From Minisyncoccota bacterium (lineage in GTDB: Bacteria; Patescibacteriota; Minisyncoccia; Moranbacterales; GCA-2747515): a stretch of 9,096 bases of DNA. Of the stretch, positions 1 to 5,723 are shown one piece after another. The position numbers and the translations under genes are program-made. Within the stretch, counting starts at the first letter, position 1, and each line of letters opens with the position of its first letter. Below the pieces are notes generated by a model. That model saw only the letters and a program-made list of their open reading frames with translations. It was not told the DNA's origin and did no database searches. The DNA is taken from contig CALIRC010000132.1 of assembly GCA_938044295.1 (NCBI GenBank), positions 1 through 9,096 on the forward strand, written 5' to 3'.

Positions 1-1
1 C

Positions 2-205
2 AACACCCAAGTGCACACTCTCGCGGCTGCGACACCTGCCACAGCTGCTTATGGGTCTAGACACACTGCGCATCTGTGGCAGATGTCTCGCTCACGAGAA
101 AGCACACTTAATGTAGGCTGGTTATTTGGAGATGGTATAAAAAATGAGCGAGCATCGTTTTGGATACTCGCTTTGTTTGATGGCGTTTTTTGGAGACAGG
201 TCTAG
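2..205 (+). CDS. Possible C-terminal end of a gene entering from the left edge (uncertain)
   Basis: An open frame runs from the left edge to a TAG at 203-205 (about 67 codons). The end of the translation is Trp/Phe-rich and resembles no family I recognise. An internal GTG at 11 could be a start, but the frame is already open at base 2, so a gene entering from outside is equally possible. Its stop overlaps the stop of the convergent gene at 202-597 by two bases. The first hundred bases are more GC-rich than the rest of the window and contain a strong inverted repeat (31-44 with 74-87), so this may instead be an RNA or a non-coding element. Confidence is low. Confidence 0.22.
   Translation, partial: NTQVHTLAAATPATAAYGSRHTAHLWQMSRSRESTLNVGWLFGDGIKNERASFWILALFDGVFWRQV
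31..87. repeat. Imperfect inverted repeat, 14-nt arms
   Basis: Bases 31-44 pair with 74-87 at 13 of 14 positions: nine contiguous pairs, one C/A mismatch, then four more pairs. The loop is 29 nt. A smaller hairpin sits just outside on each side: TCGC/GCGA at 21-24 and 29-32, and TCTCG/CGAGA at 86-90 and 95-99. These share bases with the main stem ends, so they would be alternative folds. There is no T-run, so this is not an ordinary intrinsic terminator. It could be part of an RNA gene truncated by the window edge. Confidence 0.45.
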
Positions 206-597
206 TGCATTTTTTTTGCTGCTAGATGGTTTTGCAATTCTATTTTTGTTGGAAAAATGTTTTCGAGACAATTTTGTCTATCGGGCTTGAATAATTGCAA
301 ATCTCCTTTTATTAATTTTTCTGTGATGGTAGTCTTGGTCGTGACAATATCATCACCTGTTAGTGCTAGTTCGCAAATATCATCGCATACTAGCATGTGG
401 TCCTCCACTTGATCAGGGGGTATTGAGAATAGAGGATACATGTCTCCGTAGACGTGATATAATTTCTTGTCAACAGGAACTACGAATGCGGAGCATACAG
501 CGCCAAGTGTTTCTGCGTATACAAATGAGGGTACTATGCATACCCCATGTATCGAGAGTGGCAGTCCTCTGCCAAATGAATAACAGTCTGCTTGCAT
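202..597 (-). CDS. Hypothetical protein, 131 aa
   Basis: I do not recognise this protein. It starts at ATG 597-595, preceded by AGAGGA four bases upstream, one of only two convincing Shine-Dalgarno sites in the window. It is preceded by a promoter-like TTGCAA-N17-TATATA at 658-630. There is no signal peptide and no obvious membrane segment. The N-terminal half is hydrophobic and Gly/Val-rich (residues about 10-45) with several Cys residues. The middle is acidic (VEDHMLVCDDICEL, about residues 64-77). The C-terminal third is Lys/Thr-rich and looks helical. It is probably a small soluble cytoplasmic protein. It is divergent from the membrane protein at 680 and convergent with the uncertain frame at the left edge. 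The good ribosome binding site and promoter support a real gene. Confidence 0.6.
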   Translation of the reverse strand: MQADCYSFGRGLPLSIHGVCIVPSFVYAETLGAVCSAFVVPVDKKLYHVYGDMYPLFSIPPDQVEDHMLVCDDICELALTGDDIVTTKTTITEKLIKGDLQLFKPDRQNCLENIFPTKIELQNHLAAKKMH

Positions 598-629
598 GAG
601 ATCCTCTTTTTAAGGTGTGCGATGTTCTA

Positions 630-658
630 TATATACCATTTTTTAAGATTTTTTGCAA
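630..658 (-). promoter_or_regulatory. Promoter for the 202-597 gene
   Basis: On the minus strand, TTGCAA (658-653) and TATATA (635-630) are separated by exactly 17 nt. Transcription would begin near 623, giving a leader of about 25 nt that includes the AGAGGA ribosome binding site. The -35 hexamer is its own reverse complement and lies directly beside the + strand -10 at 668-673, so the two divergent promoters are packed close together. Confidence 0.5.
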
Positions 659-664
659 CATCAG

Positions 665-673
665 TGCTATAAT
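665..673 (+). promoter_or_regulatory. Extended -10 promoter (TGCTATAAT), possibly leaderless
   Basis: TG at 665-666, one base, then TATAAT at 668-673 is a perfect extended -10. No good -35 is present at 17 nt spacing. If the hexamer occupies -12 to -7, the first transcribed base is about 680, which is the A of the ATG of the downstream gene. No Shine-Dalgarno precedes that ATG, so a leaderless mRNA is likely. Confidence 0.55.
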
Positions 674-679
674 AGCTTT

Positions 680-1225
680 ATGAGAAAATATATTATACGT
701 GGTGCTTTTGGATTGATGGTGCTTTTGGCAGTTATTCTTTTGCAAAAGCAATTTGTTGGTAGCGAGGTGGTACAGCGTATTGCGGGTAGTGGTGGATACT
801 TTGGTGTTTTTGTGTTTTCATTTTTGAATAGTTTTAATTTTCTCATTCCGATTGTCACTGCTACTCTTACACCGACGTGGGTGAATGCTGGACTTTCTTT
901 TTTTATCGTTGTTGCTGTGATTGTCCTGGCGGCCACGCTCGTGGATATGGGTGCTTATGCGCTCGGACGATATTCTCGTAGAGCCTTTCATAATCACCCT
1001 AGTAAAATTTTAGTTCGTCTGGAAAAATTACAAAAAAAGAGTTTCATCCTTCCTCTGTTCCTTCTTGGGTTGTGGGTGCTTTTTGTACCGTTGCCAAATG
1101 AACTTATTACAATGCCAATTGGATTCCTCGGGTATAGGATTTTGCCTGTGGCAACGATTGTAGCGATTGGTAATGCAGCTTTTAATGGTTTTGTGGCATA
1201 CCAAGCTATGCAGATCATTAGTTAG
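680..1225 (+). CDS. VTT/DedA-like (SNARE-associated family) integral membrane protein
   Basis: This is a 181-aa, highly hydrophobic protein with about five membrane segments, at roughly residues 7-24, 36-58, 72-95, 118-136 and 148-175. The likely family is VTT/DedA (YqaA-like). Signs are a Gly-rich stretch followed by LNSFNFLIP in the first third, a charged cytoplasmic loop (RYSRRAFHNHPSKILVRLEK), and a later FVPLPNEL then G-F-L-G-Y segment. The last is the kind of re-entrant Pro/Glu element seen in VTT proteins. Known members act as lipid scramblases/flippases or in membrane homeostasis; that role here is inferred from a weak family match. ATG 680 is preferred over TTG 653, because the intervening bases are the -10 element. 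The protein is shorter than most DedA proteins (about 200-220 aa). Confidence 0.6.
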   Translation: MRKYIIRGAFGLMVLLAVILLQKQFVGSEVVQRIAGSGGYFGVFVFSFLNSFNFLIPIVTATLTPTWVNAGLSFFIVVAVIVLAATLVDMGAYALGRYSRRAFHNHPSKILVRLEKLQKKSFILPLFLLGLWVLFVPLPNELITMPIGFLGYRILPVATIVAIGNAAFNGFVAYQAMQIIS

Positions 1226-1229
1226 TACT

Positions 1230-1323
1230 AGGACTTCCTCACTTTACACACTGCTACGAATCTGTGCGCCTTACAGAAAAAATAGTGTTTGTGCCTCACA
1301 TTGCACTAAGGGGAGGAAGTCCT
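1230..1323. repeat. Spaced inverted repeat, 11-bp arms, in the 1226-1539 intergenic region
   Basis: AGGACTTCCTC (1230-1240) and GAGGAAGTCCT (1313-1323) are perfect inverted copies enclosing 72 nt. The left arm begins four bases after the stop of the membrane protein gene. Inside are short potential stems (CTGT/ACAG at 1262-1276; GTGC/GCAC around 1291-1306). A T-run lies at 1334-1338, eleven bases beyond the right arm, so termination activity is possible but not typical. The rest of the 314-bp gap (1339-1493) shows no gene, tRNA or clear motif. Confidence 0.5.
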
Positions 1324-1493
1324 CAGTATGTAGTTTTTCGGTACTATAGGCATTACGCACTTGGTGTACTTCGAGATAGAAATCTACGTTTTTCACTTAC
1401 CATAGCTAGATCATGTTTCGTAAAAAGCCTCGATTTTGCCTAACTTATACTTAAGTACCTGACTCTTATTGTAAAATTGCATCAAATTTTTTT

Positions 1494-1529
1494 AAAAAAA
1501 CTGACTGCATGTTTATCATGCAGTCAGTT
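1494..1529 (-). terminator. Rho-independent terminator for the 1540-2355 gene
   Basis: On the minus strand a perfect 13-bp stem (1529-1517 with 1511-1499) with a 5-nt loop (ATAAA) lies ten bases after the stop codon of the gene. A run of seven T (1500-1494) overlaps the stem base. It is the strongest intrinsic terminator in the window. On the + strand the hairpin is preceded by A residues, with no T-run after it, so it should work mainly in the minus direction. Confidence 0.9.
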
Positions 1530-1539
1530 GAAGTGAGCG

Positions 1540-2355
1540 TCACTCTCTGAATGGGAGCCATTTTTTTATCCGATGCCATTTGTTGTCTTCAGGTTCTTCA
1601 GGGTTATCTGGATCTTGCAGCACCTCACTGGTTGTTTCATTTTCTACTAAATCTTTTTCAGGATTTTGTTTCTCAATTGTAGATACTTTTTCTTGTTCTT
1701 GTGAAATTTGAGATTCATTACATTCTTGTGTTTCAATTTGCTTAAGAAGTGCATGAGCTCTCTTTCGTGCGTACCCTTCACCCTTTACGTTCCATTTGTT
1801 TTGATCTGTCTCAGCAAACTTTAGGGTAAAGAGATTTTCTTCTTTGTTGATTCCTACTTTCGTAAGAAAGCCTTTATTTTGCCTATATATATCAATATTA
1901 TATCGGTTTTGCATTTTTTTGTTGGTTGAAATAATGCGAGCCGAGTATATTTCCGCTGCGCCATCGGAGAATGGAATTACTGTTACCAGGCAACCTTGAT
2001 CTGGTAATGCCATACTGTAGGCGACTTTTGCTAATGCGTTGAAAGCATCATCAAACCTTTGCGGTGCGTTTGCTTGATAGGAATCATACATGCTAGTGCC
2101 GATCCCTAGTGCGATGAGTGGGAATAGTACCCATGGTTTTCTGAGAAATCTCCCAAGTGTTTTCAGTGGTGGTAATACAACTGCTAGAAATGATTGTTCA
2201 GCTATACTTGTCACTTTTTCTAGGATGATTGTCGTTTTTTCTTCTAAAAAATACTGACCTATTAGCATAAGTACTCCAAGGGCGATAAGCCCCCAAACCC
2301 ACCATGGGAAAAGTCCTAGGATAAATCCCCAAAAATCAATTTCGATGCCAAACAT
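1540..2355 (-). CDS. Membrane protein of unknown function with an acidic C-terminal tail
   Basis: The 271-aa protein matches no family I recognise. Two hydrophobic segments are clear: residues about 9-36 (Trp/Phe/Gly-rich, near the N-terminus) and about 74-92. Between them is an amphipathic stretch with a PPLKTLGRFLRKPW basic motif. Residues about 95-205 form a soluble domain with mixed beta/alpha character (for example CLVTVIPFSDGAAEIYSARI). The last 60 residues are a Glu/Gln/Asn-rich, probably disordered tail ending in a basic/Trp patch (KWHRIKKWLPF). The topology suggests a hairpin anchor with the soluble part on one side of the membrane. ATG 2355-2353 has a good ribosome binding site (AGGAG, eight bases upstream). 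The gene is monocistronic: it has its own promoter at 2432-2404 and a terminator at 1529-1494. Confidence 0.75.
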   Translation of the reverse strand: MFGIEIDFWGFILGLFPWWVWGLIALGVLMLIGQYFLEEKTTIILEKVTSIAEQSFLAVVLPPLKTLGRFLRKPWVLFPLIALGIGTSMYDSYQANAPQRFDDAFNALAKVAYSMALPDQGCLVTVIPFSDGAAEIYSARIISTNKKMQNRYNIDIYRQNKGFLTKVGINKEENLFTLKFAETDQNKWNVKGEGYARKRAHALLKQIETQECNESQISQEQEKVSTIEKQNPEKDLVENETTSEVLQDPDNPEEPEDNKWHRIKKWLPFRE

Positions 2356-2403
2356 TTTCTATACTCCTGTTTCATGTGAATGAGCAATTTCTAAACCTAC
2401 TTA

Positions 2404-2432
2404 CTTATAGCATAATTTTTACCTTTTGTCCA
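2404..2432 (-). promoter_or_regulatory. Promoter for the 1540-2355 membrane protein gene
   Basis: On the minus strand TGGACA (2432-2427) is followed by a 17-nt spacer ending in TGC and then TATAAG (2409-2404), an extended -10. Transcription would start near 2397. The leader would be about 42 nt and would contain the AGGAG site before the ATG at 2355. Confidence 0.65.
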
Positions 2433-2476
2433 GTCTTTTCGTTTTTTTACTTATAAATAATGCTTTTAATACATTT

Positions 2477-2520
2477 TTGCGGTATTTTTGATTTGTATGC
2501 TTCTGCATTGCGGTATTTTT
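2477..2520. repeat. Pair of 13-nt direct repeats upstream of the DUF3467 gene
   Basis: TTGCGGTATTTTT occurs exactly at 2477-2489 and 2508-2520, 31 bp apart start to start, about three helical turns. A degraded third copy (TTGCGTAGTAT, from 2527) overlaps the -10 at 2534-2539. The spacing and position suggest a binding site for a regulator or an upstream promoter element. The T-rich composition lowers the significance. Confidence 0.4.
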
Positions 2521-2533
2521 TTGTTTTGCGTAG

Positions 2534-2539
2534 TATAAT
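2534..2539 (+). promoter_or_regulatory. Candidate -10 for the DUF3467 gene
   Basis: A consensus TATAAT lies about 70 bases before the ATG at 2609. No convincing -35 is found at 16-18 nt. Transcription would begin near 2546, leaving a leader of about 63 nt with no clear Shine-Dalgarno. The call is moderate because TATAAT arises easily in AT-rich DNA. Confidence 0.4.
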
Positions 2540-2608
2540 GGTGCTAATTAAAGTCTAGGGTTATTTGATCGGTGATTGTAGTATTTATAAACTAAGTAAG
2601 CGTATTTT

Positions 2609-2914
2609 ATGACAGAGAAATCTAAACAAGCTAAGAATCGACGAGGGCAACGTGAAGTGAAAATATCAGACCATATTACAGGTGCTGAATACGCAAATAT
2701 GATGCAAGTTATGTATACGCGAGAAGAGTTTCGTCTTATGTTTGCGCATATTTTTGAACCATCTGGGAAAGTGGTGGGGAAGGTCACTACAACGCCTGCA
2801 CATTTCAAACGCATGCTCAATGCTATGCAAGAGAGTTTGGAGCGGTATGAAAAAGAAAATGGGAGTATTCAGGACATTGATTCTCGTAATGATTCGAAAA
2901 TCGGCTTTGAATAA
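2609..2914 (+). CDS. DUF3467 family protein
   Basis: This is a 101-aa protein. The core, residues about 19-87, fits the DUF3467 pattern. It has an N-terminal ISD-x-x-x-G-x-x-x-N strand (here ISDHITGAEYANMMQV), a segment ending in EFRLMFAHIFEP, then K-V-V-x-K-V-x-x-TP-x-H-x-KR-x-L-x-A-x-x-x-x-x-x-x-YE with the conserved TPAHFKRML and ERYE blocks, and a final N-G-S-I. Family members are about 100 aa and have no established function. They are widespread in bacteria and often lie beside unrelated housekeeping genes. The first 15 residues are Lys/Arg/Gln-rich. The last dozen residues (acidic, Asn/Asp/Ser-rich) look like an unstructured tail. The start has no good ribosome binding site, but an in-frame alternative would cut the conserved core. 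Confidence 0.78.
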   Translation: MTEKSKQAKNRRGQREVKISDHITGAEYANMMQVMYTREEFRLMFAHIFEPSGKVVGKVTTTPAHFKRMLNAMQESLERYEKENGSIQDIDSRNDSKIGFE

Positions 2915-2963
2915 TTTTTTTCTTGATATTTCTTTTGTATTAGCTTTTTTGACGTAACTGCTT

Positions 2964-2969
2964 TATAAT
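2964..2969 (+). promoter_or_regulatory. Candidate -10 for the lipoprotein gene
   Basis: TATAAT at 2964-2969 would start transcription near 2976, giving a leader of about 21 nt before ATG 2997. The region just upstream contains TTGACG (2949-2954), but only nine bases away, too close to serve as the -35 of this element. No Shine-Dalgarno is seen. Confidence 0.45.
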
Positions 2970-2996
2970 GGAAATATTATTTATGATTTTATTAAT

Positions 2997-3587
2997 ATGA
3001 AAGTATTTTTTTCACGTCAGTTTCTATTTATGGCTAGCGTTTTTTTTGCTGCTTTTGTACTGGTAGGGTGTTCTCAGGATTCTGACACTGACACTACTGT
3101 AGGAAAGCACGTTTATCCTCCTGTGGGAACTGCAAAAGATGACTCTCAATTACAAGAGACGGCAGTTCGCGATTCTTCGGATTTTGTCGATTCAGAACCG
3201 GCATCTCCTTCGTCTGCACCAGCCGAGGAGTCTCCGCAAGAGGTGGGTGATTCTTTACCTGGCATTGATTCGTATTTTGAGCCAGCCCAAGTTCAGAAAG
3301 ATGACGCACAGGAATCTGCTCCAGTGGATGTCGTCGAAACGGAGTCTGCTGAAAAAGATAAAGATGTGGAAGCTTGTATTGATTCTGGAGGTGTCTACAA
3401 TCTTGAAAAAGGGAAGTGCTTTAAGGATGGTGATGAAAATGTAGATGAGCTTGTAAAAAAGAAGGCAAAAGCAAATCTTGAAATTTCGGATACTGATGAT
3501 GCTGAAGAAATTGCGCGGAAAAATTGTGTAAATGAAAATGGGGCATACAATACGATTCACAAGAAATGTTTTTCTGCAGCTGAATAA
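2997..3587 (+). CDS. Lipoprotein with a duplicated Cys-YN-Cys motif
   Basis: The 196-aa protein begins with a typical lipoprotein signal peptide: basic MKVFFSRQ, a hydrophobic core, and the lipobox LVGC, which places the lipidated Cys at residue 25. Residues about 26-120 are Ser/Asp/Glu/Pro-rich and probably an extended, disordered spacer. The C-terminal part carries two copies of one motif: C127-x6-YN-x5-C141-F and C177-x6-YN-x5-C191-F. Both have 14 residues from Cys to Cys, and they sit exactly 50 residues apart, linked by a charged helical stretch (VDELVKKKAKANLEISDTDDAEEI). The paired Cys suggest a small disulfide-closed loop outside the membrane. I cannot name a family. It is expected to be anchored to the outer face of the cytoplasmic membrane, with the repeats held away from it by the spacer. 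Confidence 0.82.
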   Translation: MKVFFSRQFLFMASVFFAAFVLVGCSQDSDTDTTVGKHVYPPVGTAKDDSQLQETAVRDSSDFVDSEPASPSSAPAEESPQEVGDSLPGIDSYFEPAQVQKDDAQESAPVDVVETESAEKDKDVEACIDSGGVYNLEKGKCFKDGDENVDELVKKKAKANLEISDTDDAEEIARKNCVNENGAYNTIHKKCFSAAE

Positions 3588-3610
3588 TTTTTGACGGAAA
3601 GAATTGTAGT

Positions 3611-3655
3611 GGTGATGCCTTGACTTACATCACCTAAAGAAGTCTTTTGCTTCTT
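3611..3655. repeat. Two consecutive hairpins after the lipoprotein gene
   Basis: GGTGATG (3611-3617) pairs with CATCACC (3628-3634) around a 10-nt loop. Two bases later AAGAAG (3637-3642) pairs with CTTCTT (3650-3655) around TCTTTTG. They lie 24 nt after the lipoprotein stop codon. Neither is followed by a clean T-run, so they may be a weak terminator or an RNA-stabilising end structure. Confidence 0.4.
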
Positions 3656-3673
3656 ATCACGCAACAAACTGAG

Positions 3674-3706
3674 GGAAGTATGTGTGACGTAGTCACATCT
3701 ACTTCC
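3674..3706. repeat. Long hairpin between convergent lipoprotein and pta genes
   Basis: Bases 3674-3688 pair with 3692-3706 at 13 of 15 positions around a 3-nt loop (GTA); the innermost six pairs (TGTGAC/GTCACA) are perfect. The left arm can also pair elsewhere: AAGTATGTG (3676-3684) is complementary to CACATACTT at 3729-3737, an alternative fold. A further pair, TTCACAT (3727-3733) and ATGTGAA (3756-3762), overlaps that site. No T-run follows on either strand. The intergenic region 3588-3818 shows no gene otherwise. Confidence 0.5.
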
Positions 3707-3818
3707 GAAGTGAGGCAGGATAAGGATTCACATACTTAGCAGATTGTTGTCAAAGATGTGAAATGAACGAAGTGCGCATTGCTTTCATACCCCGCGTGCT
3801 CGTATCGTGTCAGTTGAT

Positions 3819-4715
3819 TTACTTTGTATTTGATTGTGATTGTCGTGCAGTGATTTTGATCATTTCTACTATGTCTTGTATATTGCAACCGCGTGAAAGA
3901 TCGTTTATGGGTTTTTTGAAGCCTTGCAGAATTGGTCCTGTTGCTTTCGCGCCCGCTAAGCGTTCTACGGCTTTGTAAGTAATATTTCCTGCATTAAGAT
4001 TAGGGAATATTAGTATGTTGGCAGGTGATTTCGCGTATGGTGATTCTGGTGCCTTTTTCTTTGCTATTTCCGGAATGATTGCCGTGTCAAATTGTACTTC
4101 TCCATCAAAAGTGAATCCGGTATATTGTGGGTGTGTTTTGAGGATTTTCATCGCTTCTTTGATTGTGTCAATGCTTTTATCTGAAGCACTCCCATGTGTT
4201 GAAAAAGAAAGAAATGCGACAGAAGGATTTTCGATAGCATTTTGGCTTGCTGTGGAGACTGATGCTATTGCAATTTCAGCGAGTTGCAGTGCAGTGGGGT
4301 GTGCAATGACTGCACAATCTGCAAATAGTATTTTTTCTCTGTTTGTTAATGTCATTACAAAACTGCTAGAGGCAGTTTTTGTACCTTCTTTTGTGCCAAT
4401 GATGTGAATTCCAGCGCGCAGTACATCAGCAGTTGCATAGTGTGCTCCCGCAACGAGGCCATCAGCATAGCCAAGATCAACAAGAAGAGCTCCAAGTAGT
4501 AGTGGTGACTTTTCGATTGTATTTATACATTCTTCATGTGATTGATTTGTGAACTTTTTCTTTGTACGGAGATGTGCTGTAACTTTTTGCGTACAGTTAC
4601 TTTCTTCGAGTATTTCTTTGGGGGCTTTGACACGGATTGCGCCTTGAGAAAAATACTGTGCTGCTTTAGTTATGCGATCGTCTATAGTGTATTCTGGCAG
4701 TACTATTGTGCTCAT
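3819..4715 (-). CDS. pta: Phosphate acetyltransferase (phosphotransacetylase)
   Basis: The enzyme interconverts acetyl-CoA plus phosphate with acetyl phosphate plus CoA, in the cytoplasm. The C-terminal region is diagnostic: PNLNAGNITYKAVERL, then ATGPILQGFKKPINDLSRG and DIVEMIKITA. Ser274, Arg275 and Asp281 match the spacing of the catalytic S-R...D set of the family. The middle GLVAGAHYATADVLRAGIHIIG also fits the PTA/PTB fold. At 298 aa it is shorter than the usual 320-330 aa. The N-terminal domain, after the IVLPE strand, lacks much of the usual 'PILLG' region. ATG 4715-4713 is preceded by an A-rich stretch rather than a Shine-Dalgarno. No acetate kinase is in the window. Pta and acetate kinase together usually give ATP by acetate fermentation. 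Confidence 0.93.
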   Translation of the reverse strand: MSTIVLPEYTIDDRITKAAQYFSQGAIRVKAPKEILEESNCTQKVTAHLRTKKKFTNQSHEECINTIEKSPLLLGALLVDLGYADGLVAGAHYATADVLRAGIHIIGTKEGTKTASSSFVMTLTNREKILFADCAVIAHPTALQLAEIAIASVSTASQNAIENPSVAFLSFSTHGSASDKSIDTIKEAMKILKTHPQYTGFTFDGEVQFDTAIIPEIAKKKAPESPYAKSPANILIFPNLNAGNITYKAVERLAGAKATGPILQGFKKPINDLSRGCNIQDIVEMIKITARQSQSNTK

Positions 4716-4742
4716 TTTTTTTGTTTGATGATTGACTTCTTT

Positions 4743-4771
4743 ACTATAGTCGGACTACTTTTATTGTGCAA
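4743..4771 (-). promoter_or_regulatory. Promoter for pta
   Basis: On the minus strand TTGCAC (4771-4766) is separated by 17 nt from TATAGT (4748-4743). Predicted transcription start is near 4736, giving a leader of about 21 nt before the ATG at 4715. Confidence 0.6.
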
Positions 4772-4871
4772 TGGGTAACGTGATTCTGTAAATGATGAGT
4801 TTGTTTTGTTTGTGTAGTATTTTATGTGATAGATTTTTGATGGAGTATAAAAAATTTGCAGTTATGAGACA

Positions 4872-4900
4872 ATGACAAAGATTTCTGGGAGTGCTACAAT
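4872..4900 (+). promoter_or_regulatory. Promoter for the export/sulfate-activation operon
   Basis: ATGACA (4872-4877), a 17-nt spacer ending in TGC, and TACAAT (4895-4900) form a good extended -10 promoter. Transcription would start near 4907, about 27 nt before ATG 4934. It is the only clear promoter between the divergent pta gene and the permease gene. Confidence 0.62.
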
Positions 4901-4933
4901 AGACCATATTATAAGGAAATTTCTACTTTTGAG

Positions 4934-5722
4934 ATGATTACGCATGCTGTTTCTCAGTATAGGAAGTACAAAAATCTAATTTGGGTACTTGCAATTACGG
5001 ATTTTAAGTTACGCTATCAAAACTCTGTCTTGGGTTATGTGTGGGCTCTTTTGCAGCCCTTGTTGCTTTTTACAATTCTTAATTTTGTTTTTTCTTCACT
5101 TTTTGCGCGAGATGGTGGCATAGAGTATTATTCTCTTCAGCTTATTACAAGTTTAATGATTTTTTTATTTTTTTCTGAGGCGACAAGTGCAGGACTTCGT
5201 TCGCTTGTCTCTAAGTCACAGTTAGTCACAAAAATATTTGTACCACGTTGGACGATTATTGTTGCTTCCACGCTTAATGCATTTCTCATTTTTCTTATGA
5301 ATCTTATCGTGATTGCTGGATTTTTTGCATGGTATAAATTTGTACCATCTCTTTCTTCTGTGCTAATGTTTATTTTTTTTATTATCATGCTTTACCTGTT
5401 TATCATTGGTTTTTCGCTTATTGCAGCACCGCTTTTCGTGCGCTTTCGTGATATTGCAATGATTTGGGAGGTTGTGACACGGGCTCTTATGTATCTGTCA
5501 CCAATTCTTTATCCACTTAGTATGCTTCCTGAAAAATGGCACCAGATTATCTTGGCAAATCCAGTGGCTTTTATAATTCACTTCAACAAAGAAGCTCTCA
5601 TTAACGGTCATTTCGCAGATTTTTGGCAATACACTCTTTTTGGTATTACTATTATTGCTGTACTTTTTTTTGGAATTTTGGCGTACCGTTTTCAAGTAAA
5701 CAAAATTGCTGAGTATATTTAG
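4934..5722 (+). CDS. wzm: ABC-2 type polysaccharide export permease (Wzm/TagG family)
   Basis: The 262-aa membrane protein is the channel half of an ABC transporter that exports lipid-linked glycans. The N-terminal amphipathic helix and first membrane segment show the family motif DFKLRYQNSVLGYVWALLQPL split across residues about 23-43. Later hallmarks are FVRFRDIAMIWEVVTRALMY (about 171-190) with the charged coupling helix, SPILYPLSMLPE and ANPVAFIIHFNKEAL. Six membrane segments are visible, at about 35-57, 68-86, 109-130, 138-163, 182-198 and 233-251. Length is normal for Wzm. It is followed after one base by its ATPase. The substrate cannot be read from sequence; the family includes O-antigen, teichoic acid and capsule exporters. 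ATG 4934 has only a distant AAGGA, so initiation may be weak. Confidence 0.93.
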   Translation: MITHAVSQYRKYKNLIWVLAITDFKLRYQNSVLGYVWALLQPLLLFTILNFVFSSLFARDGGIEYYSLQLITSLMIFLFFSEATSAGLRSLVSKSQLVTKIFVPRWTIIVASTLNAFLIFLMNLIVIAGFFAWYKFVPSLSSVLMFIFFIIMLYLFIIGFSLIAAPLFVRFRDIAMIWEVVTRALMYLSPILYPLSMLPEKWHQIILANPVAFIIHFNKEALINGHFADFWQYTLFGITIIAVLFFGILAYRFQVNKIAEYI

Positions 5723-5723
5723 T

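Noticed and set aside
653..679. TTG at 653 as the start of the VTT/DedA-like gene
   Set aside because: The added codons are the -10 promoter element itself (TGCTATAAT), so they cannot be in the mRNA if that promoter is used.
2949..2954. TTGACG as -35 of the lipoprotein gene promoter
   Set aside because: Only nine bases separate it from the TATAAT at 2964, far below the 16-18 nt required.
1230..3716. Shared family between the intergenic elements at 1230-1323 and 3669-3716
   Set aside because: They share only short words (ACTGAGG and AAGTGAGG on one orientation) at different spacings, which is not enough to call copies of one repeat.
4015..4407. Open frame on the + strand opposite pta
   Set aside because: It is a mirror frame of a well-conserved gene; the pta translation shows full catalytic motifs, so this frame is not real. 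The same holds for frames at 3763-3978 and 4542-4778.
5706..5723. TTG at 5706 as the start of the ATPase gene
   Set aside because: ATG 5724, one base after the permease stop, is a stronger start codon and the added six residues match nothing conserved.
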